Made by a program: the position numbers and the translations under genes. Of a stretch of DNA of 64,000 bases, positions 11,880 through 27,000 are shown piece by piece. Position 1 is the stretch's first letter. Each line of letters starts with the position of its first letter. This DNA is from Luzula sylvatica (lineage: Eukaryota; Streptophyta; Magnoliopsida; Poales; Juncaceae): NCBI GenBank assembly GCA_946800325.1, contig OX326959.1:32464527-32528526 (forward strand). Reading direction: 5' to 3'. The notes under the pieces were generated by a model. It made no database searches, had not been told where the DNA came from, and worked only from the letters and a program-made list of their open reading frames with translations.

Positions 11880-14800
11880 GTTTTTCGATTCAAAACAAGA
11901 TTTTAACGCTTTGTGGAGTTCAAATAACGTGTTTTGAGATCATTTGTATCGTATCTTTAACTACATAACTTTTCACCAAATTTCACAAACACTAAGAAAG
12001 TATGTTTTTCGATTCAAAACAAGATTTTAACGCTTTGATGAGTTCAAATAACGTGTTTTGAGATCATTTGTATCGTATCTTTTACTACATAATTTTTCAC
12101 CAAATTTCACAAACACTAAGTAAGTTTGTTTTTCGATTCAAAACAAGATTTTAACGCTTTGAGAAGTTCAAATAACGTGTTTTGAGTTCATTTGTATCGT
12201 ATCTTTTACTACATAACTTTTCACCAAATTTCACAAACACTAAGAAAGTTTGTTTCTCGATTCAAAACAAGATTTTAACGTTTTGAGGAGTTCAAATAAC
12301 GTGTTTTGAGATCATTTGTATCGTATCTTTTACTACATAAATTTTCACCAAATTTCACAAACACTAAGTAAGTTTGTTTTTCGATTCAAAACAAGATTTT
12401 AACGCTTTGAGAAGTTCAAATAACGTGTTTTGAGATCATTTGTATCGTAACTTTTACTACTTAACTTTTCACCAAATTTCACAAACACTAAGAATGTTTG
12501 TTTTTCGATTCAAAACAAGATTTTAACGCTTTGTGGAGTTCAAATAACGTGTTTTGAGATCATTTGTATTGTATCTTTAACTACATAACTTTTCACCAAA
12601 TTTCACAAACACTAAGAAAGTTTGTTTTTCGATTCAAAACAAGATTTTAACGCTTTGTGGAGTTCAAATAACGTGTTTTGAGATCATTTGTATCGTATCT
12701 TTAACTACATAACTTTTAACCAAATTTCACAAACACTAAGAAAGTTTGTTTTTCGATTCAAAACAAGATTTTAACGCTTTGAGGAGTTCAAATAACGTGT
12801 TTTGAGATCATTTGTATCGTATCTTTAACTACATAACTTTTCACCAAATTTCACAAACACTAAGAAAGTTTGTTTTTCGATTCAAAACAAGATTTTAACG
12901 CTTTGTGGAGTTCAAATAACGTGTTTTGAGATCATTTGTATCGTATCTTTAACTACATAACTTTTAACCAAATTTCACAAACACTAAGAAAGTTTGTTTT
13001 TCGATTCAAAACAAGATTTTAACGCTTTGTGGAGTTCAAATAACGTGTTTTGAGATCATTTGTATCGTATCTTTTACTACATAACTTTTCACCAAATTTC
13101 ACAAACACTAAGAAAGTTTGTTTTTCGATTCAAAACAAGATTTTAACGCTTTGTGGAGTTCAAATAACGTGTTTTGAGATCATTTGTATCGTATCTTTAA
13201 CTACATAACTTTTCACCAAATTTCACAAACACTAAGAAAGTTTGTTTTTCGATTCAAAACAAGATTTTAACGCTTTGTGGAGTTCAAATAACGTGTTTTG
13301 AGATCATTTGTATCGTATCTTTAACTACATAACTTTTCACCAAATTTCACAAACACTAAGAAAGTATGTTTTTCGATTCAAAACAAGATTTTAACGCTTT
13401 GATGAGTTCAAATAACGTGTTTTGAGATCATTTGTATCGTATCTTTTACTACATAATTTTTCACCAAATTTCACAAACACTAAGTAAGTTTGTTTTTCGA
13501 TTCAAAACAAGATTTTAACGCTTTGAGAAGTTCAAATAACGTGTTTTGAGATCATTTGTATCGTATCTTTTACTACTTAACTTTTCACCAAATTTCACAA
13601 ACACTAAGAATGTTTGTTTTTCGATTCAAAACAAGATTTTAACGCTTTGAGGAGTTCAAATAACGTGTTTTGAGATCATTTGTATCGTATCTTTTACTAC
13701 ATAACTTTTCACCAAATTTCACAAACACTAAGAAAGTTTGTTTTTCGATTCAAAACAAGATTTTAACGCTTTGTGGAGTTCAAATAACGTGTTTTGAGAT
13801 CATTTGTATCGTATCTTTAACTACATAACTTTTCACCAAATTTCACAAACACTAAGAAAGTTTGTTTTTCGATTCAAAACAAGATTTTAACGCTTTGAGG
13901 AGTTCAAATAACGTGTTTTGAGATCATTTGTATCGTATCTTTTACTACATAACTTTTCACCAAATTTCACAAACACTAAGAAAGTTTGTTTTTCGATTCA
14001 AAACAAGATTTTAACGCTTTGTGGAGTTCAAATAACGTGTTTTGAGATCATTTGTATCGTATCTTTAACTACATAACTTTTCACCAAATTTCACAAACAC
14101 TAAGAAAGTTTGTTTTTCGATTCAAAACAAGATTTTAACGCTTTGTGGAGTTCAAATAACGTGTTTTGAGATCATTTGTATCGTATCTTTAACTACATAA
14201 CTTTTAACCAAATTTCACAAACACTAAGAAAGTTTGTTTTTCGATTCAAAACAAGATTTTAACGCTTTGTGGAGTTCAAATGACGTGTTTTGAGATCATT
14301 TGTATCGTATCTTTTACTACATAACTTTTCACCAAATTTCACAAACACTAAGAAAGTTTGTTTTTCGATTCAAAACAAGATTTTAACGCTTTGTGGAGTT
14401 CAAATAACGTGTTTTGAGATCATTTGTATAGTATCTTTAACTACATAACTTTTCACCAAATTTCACAAACCCTAAGAAAGTTTGTTTTTCGATTCAAAAC
14501 AAGATTTTAACGCTTTGTGGAGTTCAAATAACGTGTTTTGAGATCATTTGTATCGTATCTTTAACTACATAACTTTTCACCAAATTTCTCAAACACTAAG
14601 AAAGTATGTTTTTCGATTCAAAACAAGATTTTAACGCTTTGATGAGTTCAAATAACGTGTTTTGAGATCATTTGTATCGTATCTTTTACTACATAATTTT
14701 TCACCAAATTTCACAAACACTAAGTAAGTTTGTTTTTCGATTCAAAACAAGATTTTAACGCTTTGAGAAGTTCAAATAACGTGTTTTGAGTTCATTTGTA

Positions 14801-17800
14801 TCGTATCTTTTACTACATAACTTTTCACCAAATTTCACAAACACTAAGAAAGTTTGTTTTTCGATTCAAAACAAGATTTTAACGTTTTGAGGAGTTCAAA
14901 TAACGTGTTTTGAGATCATTTGTATCGTATCTTTTACTACATAAATTTTCACCAAATTTCACAAACACTAAGTAAGTTTGTTTTTCGATTCAAAACAAGA
15001 TTTTAACGCTTTGAGAAGTTCAAATAACGTGTTTTGAGATCATTTGTATCGTAACTTTTACTACTTAACTTTTCACCAAATTTCACAAACACTAAGAATG
15101 TTTGTTTTTCGATTCAAAACAAGATTTTAACGCTTTGAGGAGTTCAAATAACGTGTTTTGAGATCATTTGTATCGTATCTTTTACTACATAACTTTTCAC
15201 CAAATTTCACAAACACCAAGAAAGTTTGTTTTTCGATTCAAAACAAGATTTTAACGCTTTGTGGAGTTCAAATAACGTGTTTTGAGATCATTTGTATCGT
15301 ATCTTTAACTACATAACTTTTCACCAAATTTCACAAACACTAAGAAAGTTTGTTTTTCGATTCAAAACAAGATTTTAACGCTTTGATGAGTTCAAATAAC
15401 GTGTTTTGAGATCATTTGTATCGTATCTTTTACTACATAATTTTTCACCAAATTTCACAAACACTAAGTAAGTTTGTTTTTCGATTCAAAACAAGATTTT
15501 AACGCTTTGAGAAGTTCAAATAACGTGTTTTGAGTTCATTTGTATCGTATCTTTTACTACATAATTTTTCACCAAATTTCACAAACACTAAGAAAGTTTG
15601 TTTTTCGATTCAAAACAAGATTTTAACGCTTTCAGCAGTTCAAATAACGTGTTTTGAGATCATTTGTATTGTATATTTTACTACATAACGTTTCACCAAA
15701 TTTCACAAACACTAAGAAAGTTTGTTTTTCGATTCAAAACAAGATTTTAACGCTTTGTGGAGTTCAAATAACGTGTTTTGAGATCATTTGTATCGTATCT
15801 TTAACTACATAACTTTTCACCAAATTTCACAAACACTAAGAAAGTTTGTTTTTCGATTCAAAACAAGATTTTAACGCTTTGAGGAGTTCAAATAACGTGT
15901 TTTGAGATCATTTGTATTGTATATTTTACTACATAACGTTTCACCAAATTTCACAAACACTAAGAAAGTTTGTTTTTCGATTCAAAACAAGATTTTAACG
16001 CTTTGTGGAGTTCAAATAACGTGTTTTGAGTTCATTTGTATCGTATCTTTTACTACATAACTTTTCACCAAATTTCACAAACACTAAGTAAGTTTGTTTT
16101 TCGATTCAAAACAAGATTTTAACGCTTTGAGAAGTTCAAATAACGTGTTTTGAGATCATTTGTATCGTATCTTTTACTACTTAACTTTTCACCAAATTTC
16201 ACAAACACTAAGAATGTTTGTTTTTCGATTCAAAACAAGATTTTAACGCTTTGAGGAGTTCAAATAACGTGTTTTGAGATCATTTGTATCGTATCTTTTA
16301 CTACATAACTTTTCACCAAATTTCACAAACACTAAGAAAGTTTGTTTTTCGATTCAAAACAAGATTTTAACGCTTTGTGGAGTTCAAATAACGTGTTTTG
16401 AGATCATTTGTATCGTATCTTTAACTACATAACTTTTCACCAAATTTCACAAACACTAAGAAAGTTTGTTTTTCGATTCAAAACAAGATTTTAACGCTTT
16501 GAGGAGTTCAAATAACGTGTTTTGAGATCATTTGTATCGTATCTTTTACTACATAACTTTTCACCAAATTTCACAAACACTAAGAAAGTTTGTTTTTCGA
16601 TTCAAAACAAGATTTTAACGCTTTGTGGAGTTCAAATAACGTGTTTTGAGATCATTTGTATCGTATCTTTAACTACATAACTTTTCACCAAATTTCACAA
16701 ACACTAAGAAAGTTTGTTTTTCGATTCAAAACAAGATTTTAACGCTTTGTGGAGTTCAAATAACGTGTTTTGAGATCATTTGTATCGTATCTTTAACTAC
16801 ATAACTTTTAACCAAATTTCACAAACACTAAGAAAGTTTGTTTTTCGATTCAAAACAAGATTTTAACGCTTTGTGGAGTTCAAATAACGTGTTTTGAGAT
16901 CATTTGTATCGTATCTTTTACTACATAACTTTTCACCAAATTTCACAAACACTAAGAAAGTTTGTTTTTCGATTCAAAACAAGATTTTAACGCTTTGTGG
17001 AGTTCAAATAACGTGTTTTGAGATCATTTGTATCGTATCTTTAACTACATAACTTTTCACCAAATTTCACAAACCCTAAGAAAGTTTGTTTTTCGATTCA
17101 AAACAAGATTTTAACGCTTTGTGGAGTTCGAATAACGTGTTTTGAGATCATTTGTATCGTATCTTTAACTACATAACTTTTCACCAAATTTCACAAACAC
17201 TAAGAAAGTATGTTTTTCGATTCAAAACAAGATTTTAACGCTTTGATGAGTTCAAATAACGTGTTTTGAGATCATTTGTATCGTATCTTTTACTACATAA
17301 TTTTTCACCAAATTTCACAAACACTAAGTAAGTTTGTTTTTCGATTCAAAACAAGATTTTAACGCTTTGAGAAGTTCAAATAACGTGTTTTGAGTTCATT
17401 TGTATCGTATCTTTTACTACATAACTTTTCACCAAATTTCACAAACACTAAGAAAGTTTGTTTCTCGATTCAAAACAAGATTTTAACGTTTTGAGGAGTT
17501 CAAATAACGTGTTTTGAGATCATTTGTATCGTATCTTTTACTACATAAATTTTCACCAAATTTCACAAACACTAAGTAAGTTTGTTTTTCGATTCAAAAC
17601 AAGATTTTAACGCTTTGAGAAGTTCAAATAACGTGTTTTGAGATCATTTGTATCGTAACTTTTACTACTTAACTTTTCACCAAATTTCACAAACACTAAG
17701 AATGTTTGTTTTTCGATTCAAAACAAGATTTTAACGCTTTGAGGAGTTCAAATAACGTGTTTTGAGATCATTTGTATCGTATCTTTTACTACATAACTTT

Positions 17801-19691
17801 TCACCAAATTTCACAAACACCAAGAAAGTTTGTTTTTCGATTCAAAACAAGATTTTAACGCTTTGTGGAGTTCAAATAACGTGTTTTGAGATCATTTGTA
17901 TCGTATCTTTAACTACATAACTTTTCACCAAATTTCACAAACACTAAGAAAGTTTGTTTTTCGATTCAAAACAAGATTTTAACGCTTTGATGAGTTCAAA
18001 TAACGTGTTTTGAGATCATTTGTATCGTATCTTTTACTACATAATTTTTCACCAAATTTCACAAACACTAAGTAAGTTTGTTTTTCGATTCAAAACAAGA
18101 TTTTAACGCTTTGAGAAGTTCAAATAACGTGTTTTGAGTTCATTTGTATCGTATCTTTTACTACATAATTTTTCACCAAATTTCACAAACACTAAGAAAG
18201 TTTGTTTTTCGATTCAAAACAAGATTTTAACGTTTTGAGGAGTTCAAATAACGTGTTTTGAGATCATTTGTATCGTATCTTTTACTACATAAATTTTCAC
18301 CAAATTTCACAAACACTAAGAAAGTTTGTTTTTCGATTCAAAACAAGATTTTAACGTTTTGAGGAGTTCAAATAACTTGTTTTGAGATCATTTGAATCGT
18401 ATCTTTAACTACATAACTTTTTACCAAATTTCACAAACACTAAGAAAGTTTGTTTTTCGATTCAAAACCAGATTTTAACGCTTTGATGAGTTCAAATAAC
18501 GTGTTTTGAGATCATTTCTATCCTATCTTTTACTACATAACTTTTCACCAAATTTCACAAACACTAAGAAAGTTTGTTTTTCGATTCAAAACAAGATTTG
18601 AACACTTCGAGGAGTTCAAATAACGTATTTTGAGATCATTTGTATCGTATCTTTTACTACATAACTTTTCACCAAATTTCACAAACACTAAGAAAGTTTG
18701 TTTTTCGATTCAAAACAAGATTTTAACGCTTTGTGGAGTTCAAATAACGTGTTTTGAGATCATTTGTATCGTATCTTTAACTACATAACTTTTCACCAAT
18801 TTTCACAAACACTAAGAAAGTTTGTTTTTCGATTCAAAACAAGATTTTAACGCTTTGTGGAGTTCAAATAACGTGTTTTGAGATCATTTGTATCGTATCT
18901 TTAACTACATAACTTTTAACCAAATTTCACAAACACTAAGAAAGTTTGTTTTTCGATTCAAAACAAGATTTTAACGCTTTGTGGAGTTCAAATAACGTGT
19001 TTTGAGATCATTTGTATCGTATCTTTAACTACATAACTTTTCACCAAATTTCACAAACACTAAGAAAGTTTGTTTTTCGATTCAAAACAAGATTTTAACG
19101 CTTTGAGGAGTTCAAATAACGTGTTTTGAGATCATTTGTATCGTATCTTTTACTACATAACTTTTCACCAAATTTCACAAACACTAAGAAAGTTTGTTTT
19201 TCGATTCAAAACAAGATTTTAACGCTTTGTGGAGTTCAAATAACGTGTTTTGAGATCATTTGTATCGTATCTTTAACTACATAACTTTTCACCAAATTTC
19301 ACAAACACTAAGAAAGTTTGTTTTTCGATTCAAAACAAGATTTTAACGCTTTGTGGAGTTCAAATAACGTGTTTTGAGATCATTTGTATCGTATCTTTAA
19401 CTACATAACTTTTAACCAAATTTCACAAACACTAAGAAAGTTTGTTTTTCGATTCAAAACAAGATTTTAACGCTTTGTGGAGTTCAAATAACGTGTTTTG
19501 AGATCATTTGTATCGTATCTTTTACTACATAACTTTTCACCAAATTTCACAAACACTAAGAAAGTTTGTTTTTCGATTCAAAACAAGATTTTAACGCTTT
19601 GTGGAGTTCAAATAACGTGTTTTGAGATCATTTGTATCGTATCTTTAACTACATAACTTTTCACCAAATTTCACAAACCCTAAGAAAGTTT
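11880..19691. repeat. Three 21-monomer units (2,604 bp) with swapped interiors
   Basis: The units are 11880-14483, 14484-17087 and 17088-19691. Each ends in a B monomer carrying AAACCCTAA. The C at monomer position 112 falls at 11867, 14471, 17075 and 19679, exactly 2,604 bp apart each time. The GTATG change at 12002, 14606 and 17210 keeps the same spacing. The first five or so units and the last several correspond between copies, but the middle seven to nine monomers differ. Copy 1 is B-rich with a second GTATG unit, copy 2 has A and D units with TATATTTT, and copy 3 has E, E, C18-C, F, B. The period is kept while the content is replaced. Confidence 0.8.
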
Positions 19692-20187
19692 GTTTTTCGA
19701 TTCAAAACAAGATTTTAACGCTTTGATGAGTTCAAATAACGTGTTTTGAGATCATTTGTATCGTATCTTTTACTACATAACTTTACACCAAATTTCACAA
19801 ACACTAAGTAAGTTTGTTTTTCGATTCAAAACAAAATTTTAACGCTTTGAGAAGTTCAAATAACGTGTTTTGAGATCATTTGTATCGTAACTTTTACTAC
19901 TTAACTTTTCACCAAATTTCACAAACACTAAGAATGTTTGTTTTTCGATTCAAAACAAGATTTTAACGCTTTGAGGAGTTCAAATAACGTGTTTTGAGAT
20001 CATTTGTATCGTATCTTTTACTACAAAACTTTTCACCAAATTTCACAAACACCAAGAAAGTTTGTTTTTCGATTCAAAACAAGATTTTAACGCTTTGTGG
20101 AGTTCAAATAACGTGTTTTGAGATCATTTGTATCGTATCTTTAACTACATAACTTTTCACCAAATTTCACAAACACTAAGAAAGTTT
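19692..20187. repeat. Four-monomer linker between HOR blocks
   Basis: Units are C (with CTTTACACC), D (with CAAAATTTT and GTAACTTTT), A (with CTACAAAAC and ACCAAG) and B. The types match the D, A, B run that precedes C units elsewhere (for example at 49700-50071). The private changes show this is not a recent exact copy. Confidence 0.7.
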
Positions 20188-23100
20188 GTTTTTCGATTCA
20201 AAACAAGATTTTAACGCTTTGATGAGTTCAAATAACGTGTTTTGAGATCATTTGTATCGTATCTTTTACTACATAATTTTTCACCAAATTTCACAAACAC
20301 TAAGTAAGTTTGTTTTTCGATTCAAAACAAGATTTTAACGCTTTGAGAAGTTCAAATAACGTGTTTTGAGTTCATTTGTATCGTATCTTTTACTACATAA
20401 TTTTTCACCAAATTTCACAAACACTAAGAAAGTTTGTTTTTCGATTCAAAACAAGATTTTAACGTTTTGAGGAGTTCAAATAACGTGTTTTGAGATCATT
20501 TGTATCGTATCTTTTACTACATAAATTTTCACCAAATTTCACAAACACTAAGAAAGTTTGTTTTTCGATTCAAAACAAGATTTTAACGTTTTGAGGAGTT
20601 CAAATAACTTGTTTTGAGATCATTTGAATCGTATCTTTAACTACATAACTTTTTACCAAATTTCACAAACACTAAGAAAGTTTGTTTTTCGATTCAAAAC
20701 CAGATTTTAACGCTTTGATGAGTTCAAATAACGTGTTTTGAGATCATTTGTATCCTATCTTTTACTACATAACTTTTCACCAAATTTCACAAACACTAAG
20801 AAAGTTTGTTTTTCGATTCAAAACAAGATTTGAACACTTCGAGGAGTTCAAATAACGTATTTTGAGATCATTTGTATCGTATCTTTTACTACATAACTTT
20901 TCACCAAATTTCACAAACACTAAGAAAGTTTGTTTTTCGATTCAAAACAAGATTTTAACGCTTTGTGGAGTTCAAATAACGTGTTTTGAGATCATTTGTA
21001 TCGTATCTTTAACTACATAACTTTTCACCAATTTTCACAAACACTAAGAAAGTTTGTTTTTCGATTCAAAACAAGATTTTAACGCTTTGTGGAGTTCAAA
21101 TAACGTGTTTTGAGATCATTTGTATTGTATCTTTAACTACATAACTTTTCACCAAATTTCACAAACACTAAGAAAGTTTGTTTTTCGATTCAAAACAAGA
21201 TTTTAACGCTTTGTGGAGTTCAAATAACGTGTTTTGAGATCATTTGTATCGTATCTTTAACTACATAACTTTTAACCAAATTTCACAAACACTAAGAAAG
21301 TTTGTTTTTCGATTCAAAACAAGATTTTAACGCTTTGAGGAGTTCAAATAACGTGTTTTGAGATCATTTGTATCGTATCTTTTACTACATAAATTTTCAC
21401 CAAATTTCACAAACACTAAGAAAGTTTGTTTTTCGATTCAAAACAAGATTTTAACGCTTTGAGGAGTTCAAATAACGTGTTTTGAGATCATTTGTATCGT
21501 ATCTTTAACTACATAACTTTTCACCAAATTTCACAAACACTAAGAAAGTTTGTTTTTCGATTCAAAACAAGATTTTAACGCTTTGATGAGTTCAAATAAC
21601 GTGTTTTGAGATCATTTGTATCGTATCTTTTACTACATAATTTTTCACCAAATTTCACAAACACTAAGTAAGTTTGTTTTTCGATTCAAAACAAGATTTT
21701 AACGCTTTGAGAAGTTCAAATAACGTGTTTTGAGTTCATTTGTATCGTATCTTTTACTACATAATTTTTCACCAAATTTCACAAACACTAAGAAAGTTTG
21801 TTTTTCGATTCAAAACAAGATTTTAACGTTTTGAGGAGTTCAAATAACGTGTTTTGAGATCATTTGTATCGTATCTTTTACTACATAAATTTTCACCAAA
21901 TTTCACAAACACTAAGAAAGTTTGTTTTTCGATTCAAAACAAGATTTTAACGTTTTGAGGAGTTCAAATAACTTGTTTTGAGATCATTTGAATCGTATCT
22001 TTAACTACATAACTTTTTACCAAATTTCACAAACACTAAGAAAGTTTGTTTTTCGATTCAAAACCAGATTTTAACGCTTTGATGAGTTCAAATAACGTGT
22101 TTTGAGATCATTTGTATCCTATCTTTTACTACATAACTTTTCACCAAATTTCACAAACACTAAGAAAGTTTGTTTTTCGATTCAAAACAAGATTTGAACA
22201 CTTCGAGGAGTTCAAATAACGTATTTTGAGATCATTTGTATCGTATCTTTTACTACATAACTTTTCACCAAATTTCACAAACACTAAGAAAGTTTGTTTT
22301 TCGATTCAAAACAAGATTTTAACGCTTTGTGGAGTTCAAATAACGTGTTTTGAGATCATTTGTATCGTATCTTTAACTACATAACTTTTCACCAATTTTC
22401 ACAAACACTAAGAAAGTTTGTTTTTCGATTCAAAACAAGATTTTAACGCTTTGTGGAGTTCAAATAACGTGTTTTGAGATCATTTGTATTGTATCTTTAA
22501 CTACATAACTTTTCACCAAATTTCACAAACACTAAGAAAGTTTGTTTTTCGATTCAAAACAAGATTTTAACGCTTTGTGGAGTTCAAATAACGTGTTTTG
22601 AGATCATTTGTATCGTATCTTTAACTACATAACTTTTAACCAAATTTCACAAACACTAAGAAAGTTTGTTTTTCGATTCAAAACAAGATTTTAACGCTTT
22701 GAGGAGTTCAAATAACGTGTTTTGAGATCATTTGTATCGTATCTTTTACTACATAAATTTTCACCAAATTTCACAAACACTAAGAAAGTTTGTTTTTCGA
22801 TTCAAAACAAGATTTTAACGCTTTGAGGAGTTCAAATAACGTGTTTTGAGATCATTTGTATCGTATCTTTAACTACATAACTTTTCACCAAATTTCACAA
22901 ACACTAAGAAAGTTTGTTTTTCGATTCAAAACAAGATTTTAACGCTTTGATGAGTTCAAATAACGTGTTTTGAGATCATTTGTATCGTATCTTTTACTAC
23001 ATAATTTTTCACCAAATTTCACAAACACTAAGTAAGTTTGTTTTTCGATTCAAAACAAGATTTTAACGCTTTGAGAAGTTCAAATAACGTGTTTTGAGTT

Positions 23101-24031
23101 CATTTGTATCGTATCTTTTACTACATAATTTTTCACCAAATTTCACAAACACTAAGAAAGTTTGTTTTTCGATTCAAAACAAGATTTTAACGTTTTGAGG
23201 AGTTCAAATAACGTGTTTTGAGATCATTTGTATCGTATCTTTTACTACATAAATTTTCACCAAATTTCACAAACACTAAGAAAGTTTGTTTTTCGATTCA
23301 AAACAAGATTTTAACGTTTTGAGGAGTTCAAATAACTTGTTTTGAGATCATTTGAATCGTATCTTTAACTACATAACTTTTTACCAAATTTCACAAACAC
23401 TAAGAAAGTTTGTTTTTCGATTCAAAACCAGATTTTAACGCTTTGATGAGTTCAAATAACGTGTTTTGAGATCATTTGTATCCTATCTTTTACTACATAA
23501 CTTTTCACCAAATTTCACAAACACTAAGAAAGTTTGTTTTTCGATTCAAAACAAGATTTGAACACTTCGAGGAGTTCAAATAACGTATTTTGAGATCATT
23601 TGTATCGTATCTTTTACTACATAACTTTTCACCAAATTTCACAAACACTAAGAAAGTTTGTTTTTCGATTCAAAACAAGATTTTAACGCTTTGTGGAGTT
23701 CAAATAACGTGTTTTGAGATCATTTGTATCGTATCTTTAACTACATAACTTTTCACCAATTTTCACAAACACTAAGAAAGTTTGTTTTTCGATTCAAAAC
23801 AAGATTTTAACGCTTTGTGGAGTTCAAATAACGTGTTTTGAGATCATTTGTATTGTATCTTTAACTACATAACTTTTCACCAAATTTCACAAACACTAAG
23901 AAAGTTTGTTTTTCGATTCAAAACAAGATTTTAACGCTTTGTGGAGTTCAAATAACGTGTTTTGAGATCATTTGTATCGTATCTTTAACTACATAACTTT
24001 TAACCAAATTTCACAAACACTAAGAAAGTTT
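20188..24031. repeat. 11-monomer higher-order repeat (1,364 bp), nearly three copies
   Basis: The copies are 20188-21551, 21552-22915 and a third running to 24031 (9 of 11 units). The order is C, D (GAGTTC), E (ATAAATTTT), E (AACTTG, GAATCG), C with C18 and CCTATC, F, B (CCAATTTTC), B (TATTGT), B (TTTTAACC), A (ATAAATTTT), A (TTAAC). The C18 marker falls at 20701, 22065 and 23429, exactly 1,364 bp apart. I saw almost no differences between copies. The third copy stops being collinear where its A unit has ACTTTTC instead of AAATTTT, and from there it leads into TATATTTT units. Confidence 0.9.
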
Positions 24032-27000
24032 GTTTTTCGATTCAAAACAAGATTTTAACGCTTTGAGGAGTTCAAATAACGTGTTTTGAGATCATTTGTA
24101 TCGTATCTTTTACTACATAACTTTTCACCAAATTTCACAAACACTAAGAAAGTTTGTTTTTCGATTCAAAACAAGATTTTAACGCTTTGAGGAGTTCAAA
24201 TAACGTGTTTTGAGATCATTTGTATTGTATATTTTACTACATAACGTTTCACCAAATTTCACAAACACTAAGAAAGTTTGTTTTTCGATTCCAAACAAGA
24301 TTTTAACGCTTTGTGGAGTTCAAATAACGTGTTTTGAGTTCATTTGTATCGTATCTTTTACTACATAACTTTTCACCAAATTTCACAAACACTAAGTAAG
24401 TTTGTTTTTCGATTCAAAACAAGATTTTAACGCTTTGTGGAGTTCAAATAACGTGTTTTGAGATCATTTGTATCGTATCTTTAACTACATAACTTTTCAC
24501 CAATTTTCACAAACACTAAGAAAGTTTGTTTTTCGATTCAAAACAAGATTTTAACGCTTTGCGGAGTTCAAATAACGTGTTTTGAGATCATTTGTATTGT
24601 ATCTTTAACTACATAACTTTTCACCAAATTTCACAAACACTAAGAAAGTTTGTTTTTCGATTAAAAACAAGATTTTAACGCTTTGTGGAGTTCAAATAAC
24701 GTGTTTTGAGATCATTTGTATCGTATCTTTTACTACATAATTTTTCACCAAATTTCACAAACACTAAGTAAGTTTGTTTTTCGATTCAAAACAAGATTTT
24801 AACGCTTTGAGAAGTTCAAATAACGTGTTTTGAGTTCATTTGTATCGTATCTTTTACTACATAATTTTTCACCAAATTTCACAAACACTAAGAAAGTTTG
24901 TTTTTCGATTCAAAACAAGATTTTAACGTTTTGAGGAGTTCAAATAACGTGTTTTGAGATCATTTGTTTCGTATCTTTTACTACATAAATTTTCACCAAA
25001 TTTCACAAACACTAAGAAAGTTTGTTTTTCGATTCAAAACAAGATTTTAACGTTTTGAGGAGTTCAAATAACTTGTTTTGAGATCATTTGAATCGTATCT
25101 TTAACTACATAACTTTTTACCAAATTTCACAAACACTAAGAAAGTTTGTTTTTCGATTCAAAACCAGATTTTAACGCTTTGATGAGTTCAAATAACGTGT
25201 TTTGAGATCATTTGTATCCTATCTTTTACTACATAACTTTTCACCAAATTTCACAAACACTAAGAATGTTTGTTTTTCGATTCAAAACAAGATTTGAACA
25301 CTTCGAGGAGTTCAAATAACGTATTTTGAGATCATTTGTATCGTATCTTTTACTACATAACTTTTCACCAAATTTCACAAACACTAAGAAAGTTTGTTTT
25401 TCGATTCAAAACAAGATTTTAACGCTTTGTGGAGTTCAAATAACGTGTTTTGAGATCATTTGTATCGTATCTTTAACTACATAACTTTTCACCAATTTTC
25501 ACAAACACTAAGAAAGTTTGTTTTTCGATTCAAAACAAGATTTTAACGCTTTGTGGAGTTCAAATAACGTGTTTTGAGATCATTTGTATCGTATCTTTAA
25601 CTACATAACTTTTCACCAATTTTCACAAACACTAAGAAAGTTTGTTTTTCGATTCAAAACAAGATTTTAACGCTTTGTGGAGTTCAAATAACGTGTTTTG
25701 AGATCATTTGTATTGTATCTTTAACTACATAACTTTTCACCAAATTTCACAAACACTAAGAAAGTTTGTTTTTCGATTCAAAACAAGATTTTAACGCTTT
25801 GTGGAGTTCAAATAACGTGTTTTGAGATCATTTGTATCGTATCTTTAACTACATAACTTTTAACCAAATTTCACAAACACTAAGAAAGTTTGTTTTTCGA
25901 TTCAAAACAAGATTTTAACGCTTTGAGGAGTTCAAATAACGTGTTTTGAGATCATTTGTATCGTATCTTTTACTACATAACTTTTCACCAAATTTCACAA
26001 ACACTAAGAAAGTTTGTTTTTCGATTCAAAACAAGATTTTAACGCTTTGAGGAGTTCAAATAACGTGTTTTGAGATCATTTGTATTGTATATTTTACTAC
26101 ATAACGTTTCACCAAATTTCACAAACACTAAGAAAGTTTGTTTTTCGATTCAAAACAAGATTTTAACGCTTTGTGGAGTTCAAATAACGTGTTTTGAGTT
26201 CATTTGTATCGTATCTTTTACTACATAACTTTACACCAAATTTCACAAACACTAAGTAAGTTTGTTTTTCGATTCAAAACAAGATTTTAACGCTTTGTGG
26301 AGTTCAAATAACGTGTTTTGAGATCATTTGTATCGTATCTTTAACTACATAACTTTTCACCAATTTTCACAAACACTAAGAAAGTTTGTTTCTCGATTCA
26401 AAACAAGATTTTAACGCTTTGTGGAGTTCAAATAACGTGTTTTGAGATCATTTGTATTGTATCTTTAACTACATAACTTTTCACCAAATTTCACAAACAC
26501 TAAGAAAGTTTGTTTTTCGATTCAAAACAAGATTTTAACGCTTTGTGGAGTTCAAATAACGTGTTTTGAGATCATTTGTATCGTATCTTTTACTACATAA
26601 TTTTTCACCAAATTTCACAAACACTAAGTAAGTTTGTTTTTCGATTCAAAACAAGATTTTAACGCTTTGAGAAGTTCAAATAACGTGTTTTGAGTTCATT
26701 TGTATCGTATCTTTTACTACATAATTTTTCACCAAATTTCACAAACACTAAGAAAGTTTGTTTTTCTATTCAAAACAAGATTTTAACGTTTTGAGGAGTT
26801 CAAATAACGTGTTTTGAGATCATTTGTATCGTATCTTTTACTACATAAATTTTCACCAAATTTCACAAACACTAAGAAAGTTTGTTTTTCGATTCAAAAC
26901 AAGATTTTAACGTTTTGAGGAGTTCAAATAACTTGTTTTGAGATCATTTGAATCGTATCTTTAACTACATAACTTTTTACCAAATTTCACAAACACTAAG

